Below are positions 1 through 11,400 of a stretch of 64,000 bases of DNA, one piece after another. The stretch lies in assembly GCA_008711295.1 (NCBI GenBank), contig VUYV01000403.1:513622-577621 (forward strand). Reading direction: 5' to 3'. The notes under the pieces were generated by a model. The model did no database searches. It saw nothing but the letters and a program-made list of their open reading frames with translations, and was not told where the DNA came from. Numbering within the stretch: position 1 is the stretch's first letter; each line of letters opens with the position of its first letter. The translations under genes and the position numbers were made by a program. This stretch comes from Anarhynchus alexandrinus. Its lineage: Eukaryota; Chordata; Aves; Charadriiformes; Charadriidae.

Positions 1-2836
1 ATCAGCTTTGAATATCAACAAATTCAAAAAGACAGCTCAACCAGAAGTCCAATTCAAAATTAAAACAAATCTTAAAATCCTCCCTGAATTTTGGACAGAT
101 GAAACCCTCCAGTAACAGCTGAAAAACATATCATGATTGATACGCCATTCTATCACTGTAAAAGCCTACTTTGCCAAAGAGGCCCATTTATGTAGGTGGC
201 TCTTGATCTCTCATCACTCCACTTCAAAACAGTATATATTCATACAGAGCTTTTCATCTTCAAAGCACAGTTTGAACTGACTTAACATTCACAGCCACTG
301 GCAGTAATGAAAATGGTCACCCTCTGTCTGTATGCAAAAACAGATGAAAACATTAGATCAAAAAAAAAAAACTTAAGGTAGACCATAGAAATTCTGAGTA
401 AAAGGTTTTATCCAAATTTGGCTGAAACACCCTGGTTACTGTTTTTCCAACGGGAAATATGATGCATCAAGTGCAAGGGAGAACAGTGCCCTGCTACAAA
501 ACCAGGGCACAGAGAGAGATCCTTGAGAGGTGGGAATGCCCCACTGTGCCCCAGCCAGGCCAGCCTCAGTTGCCTCTGACTTCTCTCAGCTCTCACTGTT
601 TCTTCTCTTCTCCTCCCGCTTCCAAAGCCACCCCATCCTGTACTCCCTACCAACCTACCCTCCCCCAACACTTCCTAGTGTCTCCCTTCCTTGCCCCGCA
701 AATGGCTCCCATTTCAAAGCTGCAGTACACATTTATATGCCAGTTCTCCTCCCTTCCTTTTAATTTATGCTCTGACTGCTGTGCTTCAGTTCTGCTCCAC
801 TTATTACTAGGCACTGTAGCTAAATCTGTCCCATAGAAGAAACCAGCTATCTCCCGCTTACAGCAAAAATTAAAATAATTAGGCAGTCAGAAATGAACAA
901 AAGCCCAACCATGTGGGACTTTGAGTACAGAAAAAGAGGGCACTGTCTAAGCAGGGGGTCATGAGAGACTTACTCTCACTCAGGTGCTGCCTAACTCAGA
1001 AGCACACAGACTCCACACATATAGTAGCTTCTGATCTTTAAGTCTCCAGATACCTGAGATTCCACATAGGAACTAGTCCCCCGAATACCAGATGCATCAC
1101 CAACTGTACAAATCCGACCCACCAACAGATGTGAGGATGTAATGCAGTCGTTGTGACAGTTCTGTCCCCACTTTAGGAAGACCAACAATAGTACCAGGTG
1201 GCCTCATCCCAGCTGTGGTGAAGTTAACCAACTTTATTTGAACCAGCTGAAAATGTAAGCCAGTGGTTTACATCCTGTGGCAATGATTCAACTGGAATCA
1301 GTCCACTATTAAACCAGGTTGAACGTGTGTGCCAAGCAGCATCAAAGTTTTGAGGCTACCAAGCAGCCCAGTGGCTGGCTTGCAGACTTGTTAAGGGTTC
1401 AGTAACTGGACATCATTCTGCAGAAGTCTCTAAAAGGACTAGATCCCATAGTTAGCATTTTCAGGACATGCCTCCACAGACCAACAGATTCAAGATCACA
1501 AAGTGCCAGGGCAGCCTCTACTTTCTTTTAAATGAAGTTTTGATGTTTCCCTCTTACCTGACAGTCTAGTAATTAAGGGATTTCCCCTAACATAGGAGAC
1601 CAGATTCAATTAACAACTTTATTTGAGGAGTTTAAATCCCACATTTTCCAGCTTCTCAAAAGTCCTAAAGAGTGGGCTTTCAGTTTTTAGAGAGAGCACA
1701 CTCAAAAGTAAAAGGAGCAAGTCTGCATCCCCTAAGGCAGAGGAGCCAGCCAGAATGGGCTCTACCGAAACAGCTCCATGGAATACACAACCTTAACAGC
1801 TCATCTAACCCTATTTCAAAAGAACAGAAAGATACATGGGCCCATCCTCAGCATTTCCCTGGCGGGTTGCTGTGGTCAGATATCAGAGTCCCACTCCTAT
1901 TCAGCTCACTGACCCATTTTATCCAAGGCCAAAGGTTTAGAAAGTGAGATGATGCAGAACTTCAAATCACTTCCTAAGATGTGACAGATGATTGGAAACA
2001 CAAAATCTAATTTTACTGTTTCTCCAAGGGAGTTGTGATACAAGGTTTTTTAATAAATTCAGTACAATTTTTGAAAACAAGTTTTCCATAACACCTGCAA
2101 GTGGCTTAACAGAAAGGTAAGAACTGTTACAGAACTCACATGAATCCAAACTCAGAATTTTTCCTCTATTTAGTCTAACCACAGCAGAATAATGCTGCAC
2201 AGGTACAGAACCACTGAATCCTTGATTCAATTACAGTAACTTACTGCTAGATTCTATTTAGCATGAATGAAAGAATCCCACTAAAGTCAGTGGAAGTGCC
2301 AATTTCACTATGCAATTAAGGGATTAAAGCTTGATTCCTATACTCAAGGTACTACCCTTCATCAGCTGTCCTTTGCAATGTCTTTTCAATCCAGAAATTC
2401 CAAGCAAACAGTCTTGCTATATAGAGCATAGACTTGAAGGTAGGGAATGACAATACACCCCTTTTCTTCTGAATGCAGCTTTCACAAATCCATACACTGT
2501 CATCACTGCTAAGGAAAGTTTGCTTTGAAAATGCTTTTTAATATGATTTGATATCACTTAATTTACAGCAATTTAAAGTAGGTGAATTGGAGGGGTAACC
2601 AAGTGAGTTTTGTTTATATTGACTTAGTTGTAGTGTCTGCAGTATGATTTAGCATGAAATAAAATTATGCAATTTCTAATTGTTAACTTTATTTACTAGA
2701 TCTTTGCTGCTAGGGAACAATGTTAGCCATAATTTTCATTATTTTAACTCTGATTTGCCTTTGCTAAGGGAAATGTATAATTACTATGACTGTACAAAGA
2801 ATAAAGAAAAGCAAAACAAAACCGAGTTTCTCTTAC
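1..2836 (-). other. MED4: MED4 intron 6 (5' part only)
   Basis: This is non-coding sequence downstream of MED4 exon 6. I looked on the minus strand for the acidic Ser-rich terminal exon (YPWQ-like start, SSSSS-D end) and saw no match, so the intron probably continues left of position 1. No repeats or RNA genes were recognised apart from an A12 run near 361. Confidence 0.6.
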
Positions 2837-2968
2837 CTGGGAGTCTGCCTGCTGCAAGTGCATCCCCTGGTAAGTGTCCATTAACTCCATTAGTGGATGG
2901 GTTGTTCATCTGACCCAAGAGACCACTCCTCATTTCCAGATCTGTAGGATATGGCCTACGCGGATCCC
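2837..2968 (-). CDS. MED4: MED4 coding exon 6
   Basis: This 132-nt exon encodes residues 166-209: [20 protein letters not shown], then the Asn/Gly-rich linker [20 protein letters not shown] and GRLP, plus one base of codon 210. The acceptor is caaag (ag at 2970-2969), preceded by an uninterrupted run of 20 T on the sense strand. The donor is gtaag (2836-2835). The phase-1 end expects a last exon starting with a split Asp codon, which is not in the window. Confidence 0.95.
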
Positions 2969-3697
2969 CTTTGGAAAAAAAAAAAAAAAAAAAACACAAA
3001 GAAATGTTTTTAAATATTTAACAATCGTCTCACAGACATCAACTTTTTCTTCAGCACCTCGTTTCCTGACCAAAAACAACCCATACTGTGATTGTTTGGA
3101 TCAACAATGAGCATCACATCTCTTTCATTAAAATCCAAGCCTGTGTCTTTCACTTAGACTTTCTTTGTTCATTCAAACTTGGCAGAAAAAGATATCTTTG
3201 CTCTCCCTACTTCACAGCTAAACAGCAAGGACAGGAATTGGAAAAAACACATTCTCATTTTGGACAAAGGGGATAGTCCCCAAAATTGAAATGTGACATA
3301 ATGAAAACCCTGCTTCTGACTCCACTGGTTACTAACATCCTCTGTAAAGAATATTATAAGGGGCAGGAGGGAACACAACCGAGCATACGTAAGGGTCTTT
3401 AACGTACTTGGTTCTAACTTATAATCGGGGCCAACATTTAGGGGAAAAAAGCAAACAAAGGAGAGCAGAGGAGGCCAGTCAGTTAATGGAAGCATGCAAT
3501 TTCACAGCCTTTTGAAGATGTAGTTACAGTATCCAGGACTTTGGATATATTTTTTTTTTTAAATATTAGATATAACAGCTGAAAACAATATTACTGTAAT
3601 AAACCACTGTGATTTTCACTATATAAAAGCATTTTAAGACCAAATACTGACCATGCTTTATTATAAAAAAATCTCTTGTCATAAACATGATAGTTAC

Positions 3698-3784
3698 CTG
3701 GTACCCATGTCAGAGGGGCACAAACAGCATTGCTAGCACTGATCCTATGGGCATACTTAATTATTTCTTCAGAGGAAATGGCAC
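3698..3784 (-). CDS. MED4: MED4 coding exon 5
   Basis: This 87-nt exon encodes residues 137-165: [19 protein letters not shown] then [10 protein letters not shown], plus one base of Gly166. It carries the most conserved motif of the family, the short helix [11 protein letters not shown] followed by APLTWVPGD. The acceptor is tttccag (ag at 3786-3785) and the donor is gtaact (3697-3696). The frame matches both neighbours. Confidence 0.95.
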
Positions 3785-4736
3785 CTGGAAAAAGGGAAGG
3801 AAAGTTACTATATTCTCAAGAGATTGCATCGCTCAGTTATTTCAGAATATTGGACACTATTATCGAAAAGATTGGGAATGTAATTTTGTCAAACATTAAG
3901 AGCATGCTTCAAATGCAATGACTGCTTAGAGGATTCTTAGATTATGCAAGGACGAGCTTCACAGTGAACTGATTTTACAGCCATGAGTTCAGTACACCTT
4001 CTATGTCAACAGTTCTTCAACCTTATGAAAACCAGAAACCAATCTCTTAAGCAGTGCACTTGACAAGCACAATTCATAAGAAAATTTCAGCACCTGTTTT
4101 ATTACGGAATTTTCTGTAGTAAAGAATTTTCTTTGTTTGCTTAGTAATTGTAGACCACGTATGTTGCAGTCCTTCTAAATATGTGCCTGTATTACATTAA
4201 TAGAAACATTATAAAATTCCTGGATTTTATAGATGAAAGAGGTATAACAAAGTGATAAAAGATCCTGTAAAAAAAAAAAAAANCACACCAAGAAAATGCC
4301 TCCCACCAAAAAAAAAGTCAGTTTAGCTTGCTAAGTGCCACAAAGTGGCAGTAATTGCTACAAATACAAACAAGTATCACCAGCTAGTCAGTCTCTCAAA
4401 TACAATGCACATTCTCTCTTTTTCCTCAGTAGACCTACTGAGGCAATTTGGTGAGACACTTAGGTAATCAGATATAGTATTATGAGTCCAAGAGCGTTGA
4501 GACACTTGAAATTAAGTTTAATATTAAGATATGTTTGCCACAAAAAATAATTCATCCCTGCCTTTATTCTGAGGAAATTGTTATAGGTTCATAATGAAAT
4601 GGAAATTTGTTTACAAACAAGGCATCCAAAATCTGTGACAGTAGAATTAAAAAAAATAAAATAACCCTCACTTGAGCTCACTAGCAACTTTCTTTACAAC
4701 TGCATTTATATAGTATGTACAATCACAGATACTCAC

Positions 4737-4794
4737 CTTTTCTTGCCTTTTCAATTGATTTCAGCTTTTCCTTTGCTTGATAAACAGCTGTTGC
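4737..4794 (-). CDS. MED4: MED4 coding exon 4
   Basis: This 58-nt exon encodes ATAVYQAKEKLKSIEKARK (residues 118-136) plus one base of Gly137. The acceptor is aactag (ag at 4796-4795) and the donor is gtgagt (4736-4735), a full consensus donor. The peptide continues the basic helical segment and matches vertebrate MED4 almost residue for residue. Confidence 0.94.
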
Positions 4795-5168
4795 CTAGTT
4801 GTAAAAAAAAAAAACAAAACAAAACAAAACTAAACCAAACCTTCAATGCATCTTCAATTTGTAAACTTCTACATAAAGTAGGCTCTGTGAATAAACGCTT
4901 ACATTTAATTGCATTTTAAGAGAAAAACTATTCATTGAACATTTTCAAAATATACAGAAGTAGGTTTGGAAGAAAATTAGCATTATAAAACAAAACTGAA
5001 TACCATGATAACTAAACAAATTTGACTACTGAAAAAAAAACCAAACCACAAAGCTCTTATGAAGTTTTAAATATTTAAATCTTCTCAAACTAACACAACA
5101 CCACTTTCTCCAGAACCACCTTTTTCACAAGTAGATGCTCAAAAGCAAACACATCATTATGAACTTAC

Positions 5169-5339
5169 CAGTATGTGTTCTGCTTCTTTTAGTTGTTTCT
5201 GCAGCTGCTGAATATCATTATCCCTCTTTTCTACTACCTTTTCTAAAAGCTGCATTTCATGATGGATTTTCCCCTGATCAACTGCCAACTTCATTAGCTC
5301 TTGAAACTCTCCATCTCTCTGAATCAGCAGTTCCAGGAT
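5169..5339 (-). CDS. MED4: MED4 coding exon 3 (coiled-coil core)
   Basis: This 171-nt exon encodes 57 residues (61-117). It begins [20 protein letters not shown] and ends [10 protein letters not shown]. The heptad-like pattern of Leu/Ile/Val with many Glu, Lys and Gln is the coiled coil through which MED4 is known to pair with MED9 and contact MED7/MED21 partners in the middle module (established for the family, not visible here). The acceptor is caatag (ag at 5341-5340), the donor is gtaag (5168-5167), and both junctions are phase 0. Confidence 0.95.
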
Positions 5340-5692
5340 CTATTGAACAAGAGTTTTGTAGAACTTTTAATTTAGCTAGAGTAACAACATACCCTCAATC
5401 GTGCTGCAAAGAAAAACAACTGATATCCATAGGAGTATTTGTTTGCATAAAAAATGAAACAAAATTTCTTCCTCTGTTTGCAGAAACAGCCTATGAAGCA
5501 TACAACAAATGAACAAACAAACAAACAACATGAGGACGAAGAATGCCTTTGTAGTGGGGCCAAAACCTCATCATCACTGAGCATAGGCAAAGACAAAGGG
5601 AGAAAGAAAGAAAAAAAAGAAAAAAAATAGAAATAAAGCATTGTGCTTCCCCAAAGTTTAGAAAGTCCCCATAGTTTAGAAAGTCAGCTTAC

Positions 5693-5759
5693 CTGGCTCT
5701 CCTCTCCTGGTTGTGGAAGCTTCTGGTTTCTTGAAATTGCCAAAATTTCAATTAGTTCC
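5693..5759 (-). CDS. MED4: MED4 coding exon 2
   Basis: This 67-nt exon encodes residues 38-60, reading RELIEILAISRNQKLPQPGE then ESQ. The acceptor is ttcag (ag at 5761-5760) and the donor is gtaag (5692-5691). With the two bases from exon 1 it gives exactly 23 codons and leaves phase 0. The ELIE.LAISRNQKL stretch is the family signature at the start of the MED4 helical region. The PQPGEES end is in a region I recall as less conserved. Confidence 0.94.
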
Positions 5760-8102
5760 CTGAAAGGAAAACTCTGTGTGTGAGCAATTTTCCAGGACAT
5801 TATTTGTACATCACATCAAGTTATCCCAAAATTGTCATAGTACTGATATAATTACAAAAGTATTCATGGAATTCATTTTATAGTTTTATAGTACAGTGTT
5901 GGCAGGGATTTCTCAACTAAGAATAAGTCTGCAAATAGTCTCATGATCAGAGCACGTTTTCTTCCTTGTTCTTTCAGCTCATGAAGTGCTCATGTGTATT
6001 TGTACTCATGAAATGTGCAAAGTTCCCACTGAACTGCATAAGACATAAGCAGAAGCTGAGAGAAGACACAGCACAATGAAATGCATTCATATCCTACTTC
6101 TACTGCTTTTGTTTGTTGCAAGAGGGCATTAAAGTTTTGTTCACTATTTTACTTCTCTACTTTTCCTCCATTTTTTCCCAATAGAGCAATTGGCACACTT
6201 GGGTTTAGAGCAGTTAAGTCTATGTTTTCAAACACGTGAAGAGTTTTTCGTGAAACTACTTTTATAACAACAAGTATTTCCACAATGGTGTATCAGACGT
6301 ATGCCAAACACACACAAACATCAAAAACCTAATAATATTCTGGTGCTAGGTTAGAAGTGCTTCTTAAACAAACCCTTTGATCACACTTCCAGGTACCCAT
6401 TTACTTTGCCACCATTCTGAAAAGCCATCAGGTACCTCAGAGGGGACTCACTAAACAACAAGACCACTACGCAAAAAGGCATTTTTTGTAAATTCAGCAA
6501 ACTTATTTATTTGGCTTCTAAGGCTATGGACAACAGTTCAACACTAAGCGTGAGTAACACTCTATCTGAAGACATTCTTCACTTGATCCAGTGCAAGCAG
6601 TTTGGTAGGATGTACGACTAATGCAGCAGTGGGGCCAGAACCTTAAAATGAAAACAGGTATTTTTCAAAACGTCTGAAAAATCCCCTCACCAGTAAAGCT
6701 CTAATAGCACCTTGGTCTATGTCTCTTGGTCACTCCTGAACCCTAAAATGATTTAAAACAATTAGAAAATAAAGACACTTGTAATCATCACTAAAGCTTT
6801 ATTTTACCTGACCAACAATGAGCAGTAGCAAATAAAATCTGTTTTAAGTAGGTCAACTACTGCCATCAAGGCCGATGTCATGCCAGGTTGTAATTCTATC
6901 CTGTGTTAGCTGGACAATGCACAGATGCAGATTCAAAACTATGCAAGGGCTACGGATTAGACATGTTGCTTTATTTTTGCCCCTGCCACTGAACCAGTAC
7001 CATGACTGTGAAAGGCCTAGCTCCATGGTGCTGCAACACTTTTTGCTGATCAAGACGCTGCTGAGAGTTGCTCTGGATTCATTATGGTAGAATATTAGTC
7101 CCAAGATTTAAAAAAAAAATAAAAATAGTTTAAATAAAGAGAAAGATGTTGGGTGGTTGGGTTTTGTTTTTTTTTTTTACAAAAACACATGTTCTCCAGC
7201 AACCCATATGTCACAATAAAATCTAAAACTGAAAATAAAATCTAACCAGAAACAACAAGAGCAATTGACCAATGTATTTCCCTTGTCCTACTAATGGTAA
7301 TCATACAGAGTGAGCCAGCCACATAGATAGTATGGGTTATTCCCTCTGAAAAAGTTTTCCTAAGCTCCTGTTCTCCTCCAGAGGAGGAAAATAATTAGGA
7401 ACCAGTTTAACTGCACTGCCCACTGTGCCTACACAACATGGTGGACAACTCGGACGAGGGTTATCAGTCCAGCCTCAAGAGCATGGACTAAGTATCTGAG
7501 CATTTATATCACTCCAAAGGCGAGCTCTGCAGCCTACTTTGAGTGAGTTTAACACTCACACAGGCAACGACCAGAACGGCTTAAGCCATGCAATACCTTC
7601 TACGGATTTCTGACTCAAGCGTGATTTCTATTGAATAGTAAAAAGCCTAAAATAGGTGTACGTGTGCATTTCACAGGAAATGCAGGTGCCAACCAAGAAA
7701 GAAAGGCAAGTGGAAGAATAAGGAAGCTCTCCTTCTGCTCTGAAAATAGGAAATAAGGGGCCGCCGATGCTCTCCCGCCCGGGTGAGAGCTGTGGAGCAG
7801 AGGGCAAGGCAGGACCGAGCCCCCCCGGGGCACCACCAACCCCAGGAGCCGGCCTGGGGACCGGGGGAGAGCGGGGAAACGCGCCCACCGGGCCGGGCCG
7901 GGCCCTCCTCCCACCCCACAGCCCAGCGAGGGGTCGGGTCAGGCCGATCCCCTCCCAGCCCAACCTCAGGGGCTCCCCGCTCCTCTTGCCGCCCACGCTC
8001 CGCGCACGTACAGCGCCGAGCACCCTCTCCTCACCCCCGCCGCCCGCTGGAGCCGTCCCATCCGGGCACCGGGAGGAAGGGAAGGGGGACCGAGCGCGGT
8101 AC
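5760..8102 (-). other. MED4: MED4 intron 1
   Basis: This is a 2343-bp first intron between the consensus donor at 8102-8101 and the acceptor at 5761-5760. Its first 350 bases (about 7760-8102) belong to the promoter CpG island. The remainder is AT-rich with a poly-T run near 7168-7180 and no recognisable gene or repeat. Confidence 0.8.
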
Positions 8103-8420
8103 CTGGCCAAGAGCTCGAGATCCTCCAGCGCCGCCAGGAGCCGGTCCCGGGTGCTGCTCCGCTCCCCACCTCCCCCGGTCGCGGTCGCAGTCGCCGCCGC
8201 TGCCGCCGCCGCCATCACGATCGCGGGGCGCGGACCCGAAGGAGAACCGCCCCCCGCCGGCGGCGGCGCCAGGCCCNTGGCGGGGGCTGGGAGGGTGGGT
8301 GGTGCTCGTGGCGGCGAGCGGTGGTGGGTGTGAGGGGAAAGGAGGTCACATCTGTCTCGGCGAGGCCGGACGCGTGTTTGTGAAGGCCCTCTGCGGGAGC
8401 TGGGTGGTCACAGAGGGATC
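7760..8420. promoter_or_regulatory. MED4: CpG island and promoter region of MED4
   Basis: Base composition jumps to very GC-rich with frequent CG dinucleotides across MED4 exon 1, its 5' flank and the start of intron 1. The sequence is AT-rich on both sides. No TATA box is evident, which fits a broad housekeeping promoter. One undetermined base lies at 8277 in the 5' flank. The transcription start is not fixed from sequence alone and is expected just above 8215 on this map. Confidence 0.75.
8103..8215 (-). CDS. MED4: MED4 coding exon 1 (initiator exon)
   Basis: This exon encodes residues 1-37 plus two bases of codon 38. It starts MAAAAAAATATATGGGGERS and continues to the conserved STRDRLLAALEDLELLA. 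The ATG at 8215-8213 is chosen: the codon before it is GTG, which is not a start here, and the context has G at -3 and G at +4, a strong Kozak match. The exon ends ...GGCCAG before the donor gtaccg (gt at 8102-8101), and the split codon AG|G gives Arg with exon 2. The N-terminal Ala/Thr run comes from a GCN/ACN-rich tract and is typically variable among vertebrates. Confidence 0.93.
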
Positions 8421-11400
8421 TGCGCTTGTTGCGTTTCCAGTCCCCGGGTTTCCACGGAAGAGCTTTTAAATGAGGCGCAGATGTACGCTAAAGGCAGAGA
8501 AAACAAACTGCGAAGAAAGGGCTTTGTGGCTGAATTACGTCTTAACTTTTCTAACTCGCTGTCTGAGGGTGCTGAAGTCCAAAAATCTCTTAGGCGCTTT
8601 TTATCAGATGGAGGATGAAATGTTGCTTTCCGAATGGCTGAAGAAGGTTAAGTGGCTGATGCTGAAGATGTAACAAAAAACCGAGCTTTACATCAGGCAG
8701 AGCCAAGGGCTCCTTTTACCTAGGCTGCCTGTCCCCTAAGCGACAGGAGAGGGCAGTGACCTGCCCGACAGGCCAACGCTGCTGGCCTATCTGTGGAGGC
8801 TAAAGGCAGCTTTGCATCCATTACAGAGGTCTGCACAGGGTGGTCAGGGCAGGTAACAGCTGCGAATCCTGCCCTCGACCCTACCAGCAGTCGAGCTATA
8901 ATTAAAAAATGCCGTTGAGGGTTGGGTGGGTTTTTTTTAATGTTGCTCTATGTGGGCTGGTGCTGTAAACAGGCCTCTAGCTCTGGGTGGGGTCACAGTG
9001 AAGCCAGTGGAATTTTTTTATATTCATGAAACTTTCAGTAATGTGAAGAGACAGAGAGAAGCCGGGGTGGAGGGCAGATGGGGGAGCACGGAGTGAAAGC
9101 TCCGCTGGGGCCAGGGTTTATAACCAGGGCAAACTCTTCCACAGAAGAGCGGGGAGTCCCCAGATCCCTCATCCTTTTGCTGCCAGCAGGCAGCTGCAAA
9201 ACCTGCCAGCAAAAAGCAATTCTCTTCTCTCGTGATTAGAGAAGGCACTACATGAATGACAACATCCCTGACTGTTCTGCTATTTACTCTGATTATCTTT
9301 TTACCTTCTGCCATATGTCCCTGAGTAATTTACACTTACTTAAAAAAAAAAAAGGCAAGAAACTCATTAGTCAGTGATTCTTTGAATTGTGGTTTAAATA
9401 AGCGGTTCAGCATTATGAGATTTGTGATAAAGCAATGAGATTTGGCAACCCTGAGAAGAAGAAAACTCTGCCAACAGGAGTTATTTGAAATTCATTTACA
9501 ATATACAACAACGCTCAATGTTCTGATTGTAGATAGTTTGGGAATTCTCTTTAAACTACAAAGCAGATAAAATCTCATCAAATAGTTCTGCCCTTTAAAT
9601 AACTTTTGTTTGCTTTTTTTTTCCCCTCAGTATTTCCCTGGTTTTCTTGAGGGAAGGATGTAATCAGTGATGTGATCTGTTTGTGCATCCAGTTCACTGA
9701 TTCGTTAGAGTGTCTGTATGGGTGCATAAACAGAAAGAAATAACAACATTGGAAACAAAGCAATCCATCCGCTAAATCATTTTCTTCCTCACATTCTTTT
9801 TGACATCTGAATTATTTAGACCTGAAATACTTCTGATACATTTCAGGGCCATAATACTAGTTTCACTACAGTTAAAAAGCTTGTGGCGTTAATAGGACAC
9901 CCAAACCTGACAGTCCAACGAGTGAATGTCAGTTATAGGGGGTTCCTGTAGGCTGATCTTTCCCTCTCGTGTCCGGGAGCCTGTTCCCCCTCTTCCTTTT
10001 GACAGCAGTGCTTCTCCCACCCAACCAGGCCAATACCACCAGTCTTTCACTGAAGCAGCCGCCCTTCTCTCCTGCCTTCCCAAACTGCTGCCCTTCTTCC
10101 AGGCAACGTGGACATCTAGCTGCTTTCTACTGCCCAGTCCTTCCCCTCTCCTTGCCCTGGGGATGCAGCAGTGGCTGGGAAGTATGGGTTCATAGGCCGA
10201 GAACTACTTGTGCTCCTGCCTCTATGTGGGAGGACAGGGTGGGACCAGAGGCATCAGGGAATGCCTGCCTGTGCCAGGACACAGAAGGTCATTCAGACTA
10301 TGTCAGAGGGGTCGTCTCCTTTGGGACAAAGGGAAAGGCTGGGTAAAATGGGCTTGTGCCCCAAACTTGCCCCGTGGGCCCATTGCTTTAAGACTGAGTG
10401 GATAATTTGCTGAATAGACTTCTGAAACACTCGCCCATCCAAAACAACAGAGCCTCTGTTTCCCCAGTGTGGGTTCCTCTGTTTTCTCAGTTCTTCAGTG
10501 CTTTTGGCCTTCTTTCCCCTGAGTAAACTTTTTTCATAGTTGTGTTGGTTTTGAGCCAGATCTGCTTCTTTAAAGCTCATGCCCCTCCTGAATAACTAAG
10601 CGTTGTTCCCGATTTTTTTCCAGTAGTCTGGGAACAGTTTAGGTTGTGCAGCCATGAACGTATCTTTCCACCCACAGTGGGACTATTAGACATTTCAGAG
10701 CTCTTTCATTTCAGATTGTCTTCCCAATGGCATACTGAGTGTATTATTAAGAACCTGTTAGCACAAGCAAAAATAGCTTCTTTTATCCGGTTTGGCTGAG
10801 TCTTGTCTCTTCCAGAACAGGCCTTTAAGTGATGATCTGCAGAGCAAACTTGATTCCTGTAGACAGATCCATGAGCAGCTGAGCTAATCTAATAGTTTAC
10901 CAACACTGAGAAGCTGAGATGTTGCTGACTCCTCATCTCCCAACCACAGATTTTCACCCTCCCTTAGCTCCTCCTTGGTGTTTGCCATATGCTTCCATGC
11001 GCCACTTCAACTCGATAACAAGACTGAGGAATATTTAATTGGGGGTGGGGGTGTTCATTTCATTCTGGGTTAGTGAGTGAAACCTAACCTCATCGTATGG
11101 AACCATGCCTTCGGAGTGAGGTTTTATGTTACAACTAATTGAGTATGACTGTGGGCTAATGCTGAAAAGTGCAGTCTTCTCCATCTCTCTCCAGACATGT
11201 ATTCTGTCTCGCTCCCCCTTAACCTGAGGCCCAGTGACTGTGAGACTGCAGAATGAATCGGGTGAGCAAATGAGTTCAATGGAAAACCATCGTTTTTCTA
11301 GTGGATTTGTTTTCTGTCAGATGAGCTCATTGAAGTAGTTGACTTCGGGGCTAACCATTGCTAGGTCACTAGACACGAGGGACTATGTGGCCAGGGGAGG

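Larger units (their letters stand above)
2969..5692 (-). other. MED4: MED4 introns 2-5
   Basis: The four introns are short: 729 bp (2969-3697), 952 bp (3785-4736), 374 bp (4795-5168) and 353 bp (5340-5692). They are AT-rich and hold simple sequence only: A runs at 2975-2994 and about 4269-4282, the second ending in an undetermined base at 4283; an (AAAAC)n tract at about 4802-4838; and (AAAC)n at about 5510-5530. Nothing coding or mobile was recognised. Confidence 0.75.
1..8215 (-). other. MED4: MED4 gene, Mediator complex subunit 4 (3' end outside window)
   Basis: MED4 is a subunit of the middle module of Mediator, the nuclear co-activator that links transcription factors to RNA polymerase II. 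Six minus-strand exons join with GT..AG borders into one open frame of 209 residues. The protein is colinear with vertebrate MED4 (about 270 residues): a low-complexity Ala/Thr/Gly start, a long coiled-coil segment (about residues 38-136), then the conserved [20 protein letters not shown] block and the [10 protein letters not shown] block. Exons run from high to low coordinate: 8103-8215, 5693-5759, 5169-5339, 4737-4794, 3698-3784 and 2837-2968. The last exon, expected to encode an acidic Ser-rich tail of roughly 57 residues, was searched for by eye in 1-2836 and not found. The identification is secure; the UTRs are not defined. Confidence 0.96.

Noticed and set aside
8216..8218. An extra initiator codon one codon before the MED4 ATG
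   Set aside because: The codon is GTG, not ATG; the next codon at 8215-8213 is the real ATG in good context.
7767..8469. Overlapping plus-strand open frames of 188 and 228 codons opposite MED4 exon 1
   Set aside because: GC-rich CpG-island sequence lacks stops by composition; the frames are antisense to the true exon and resemble no known protein.
8470..8673. A 67-codon plus-strand frame just upstream of the MED4 promoter
   Set aside because: No similarity to a known protein was recognised, and its length is expected by chance. A divergent non-coding transcript cannot be excluded but is not supported.
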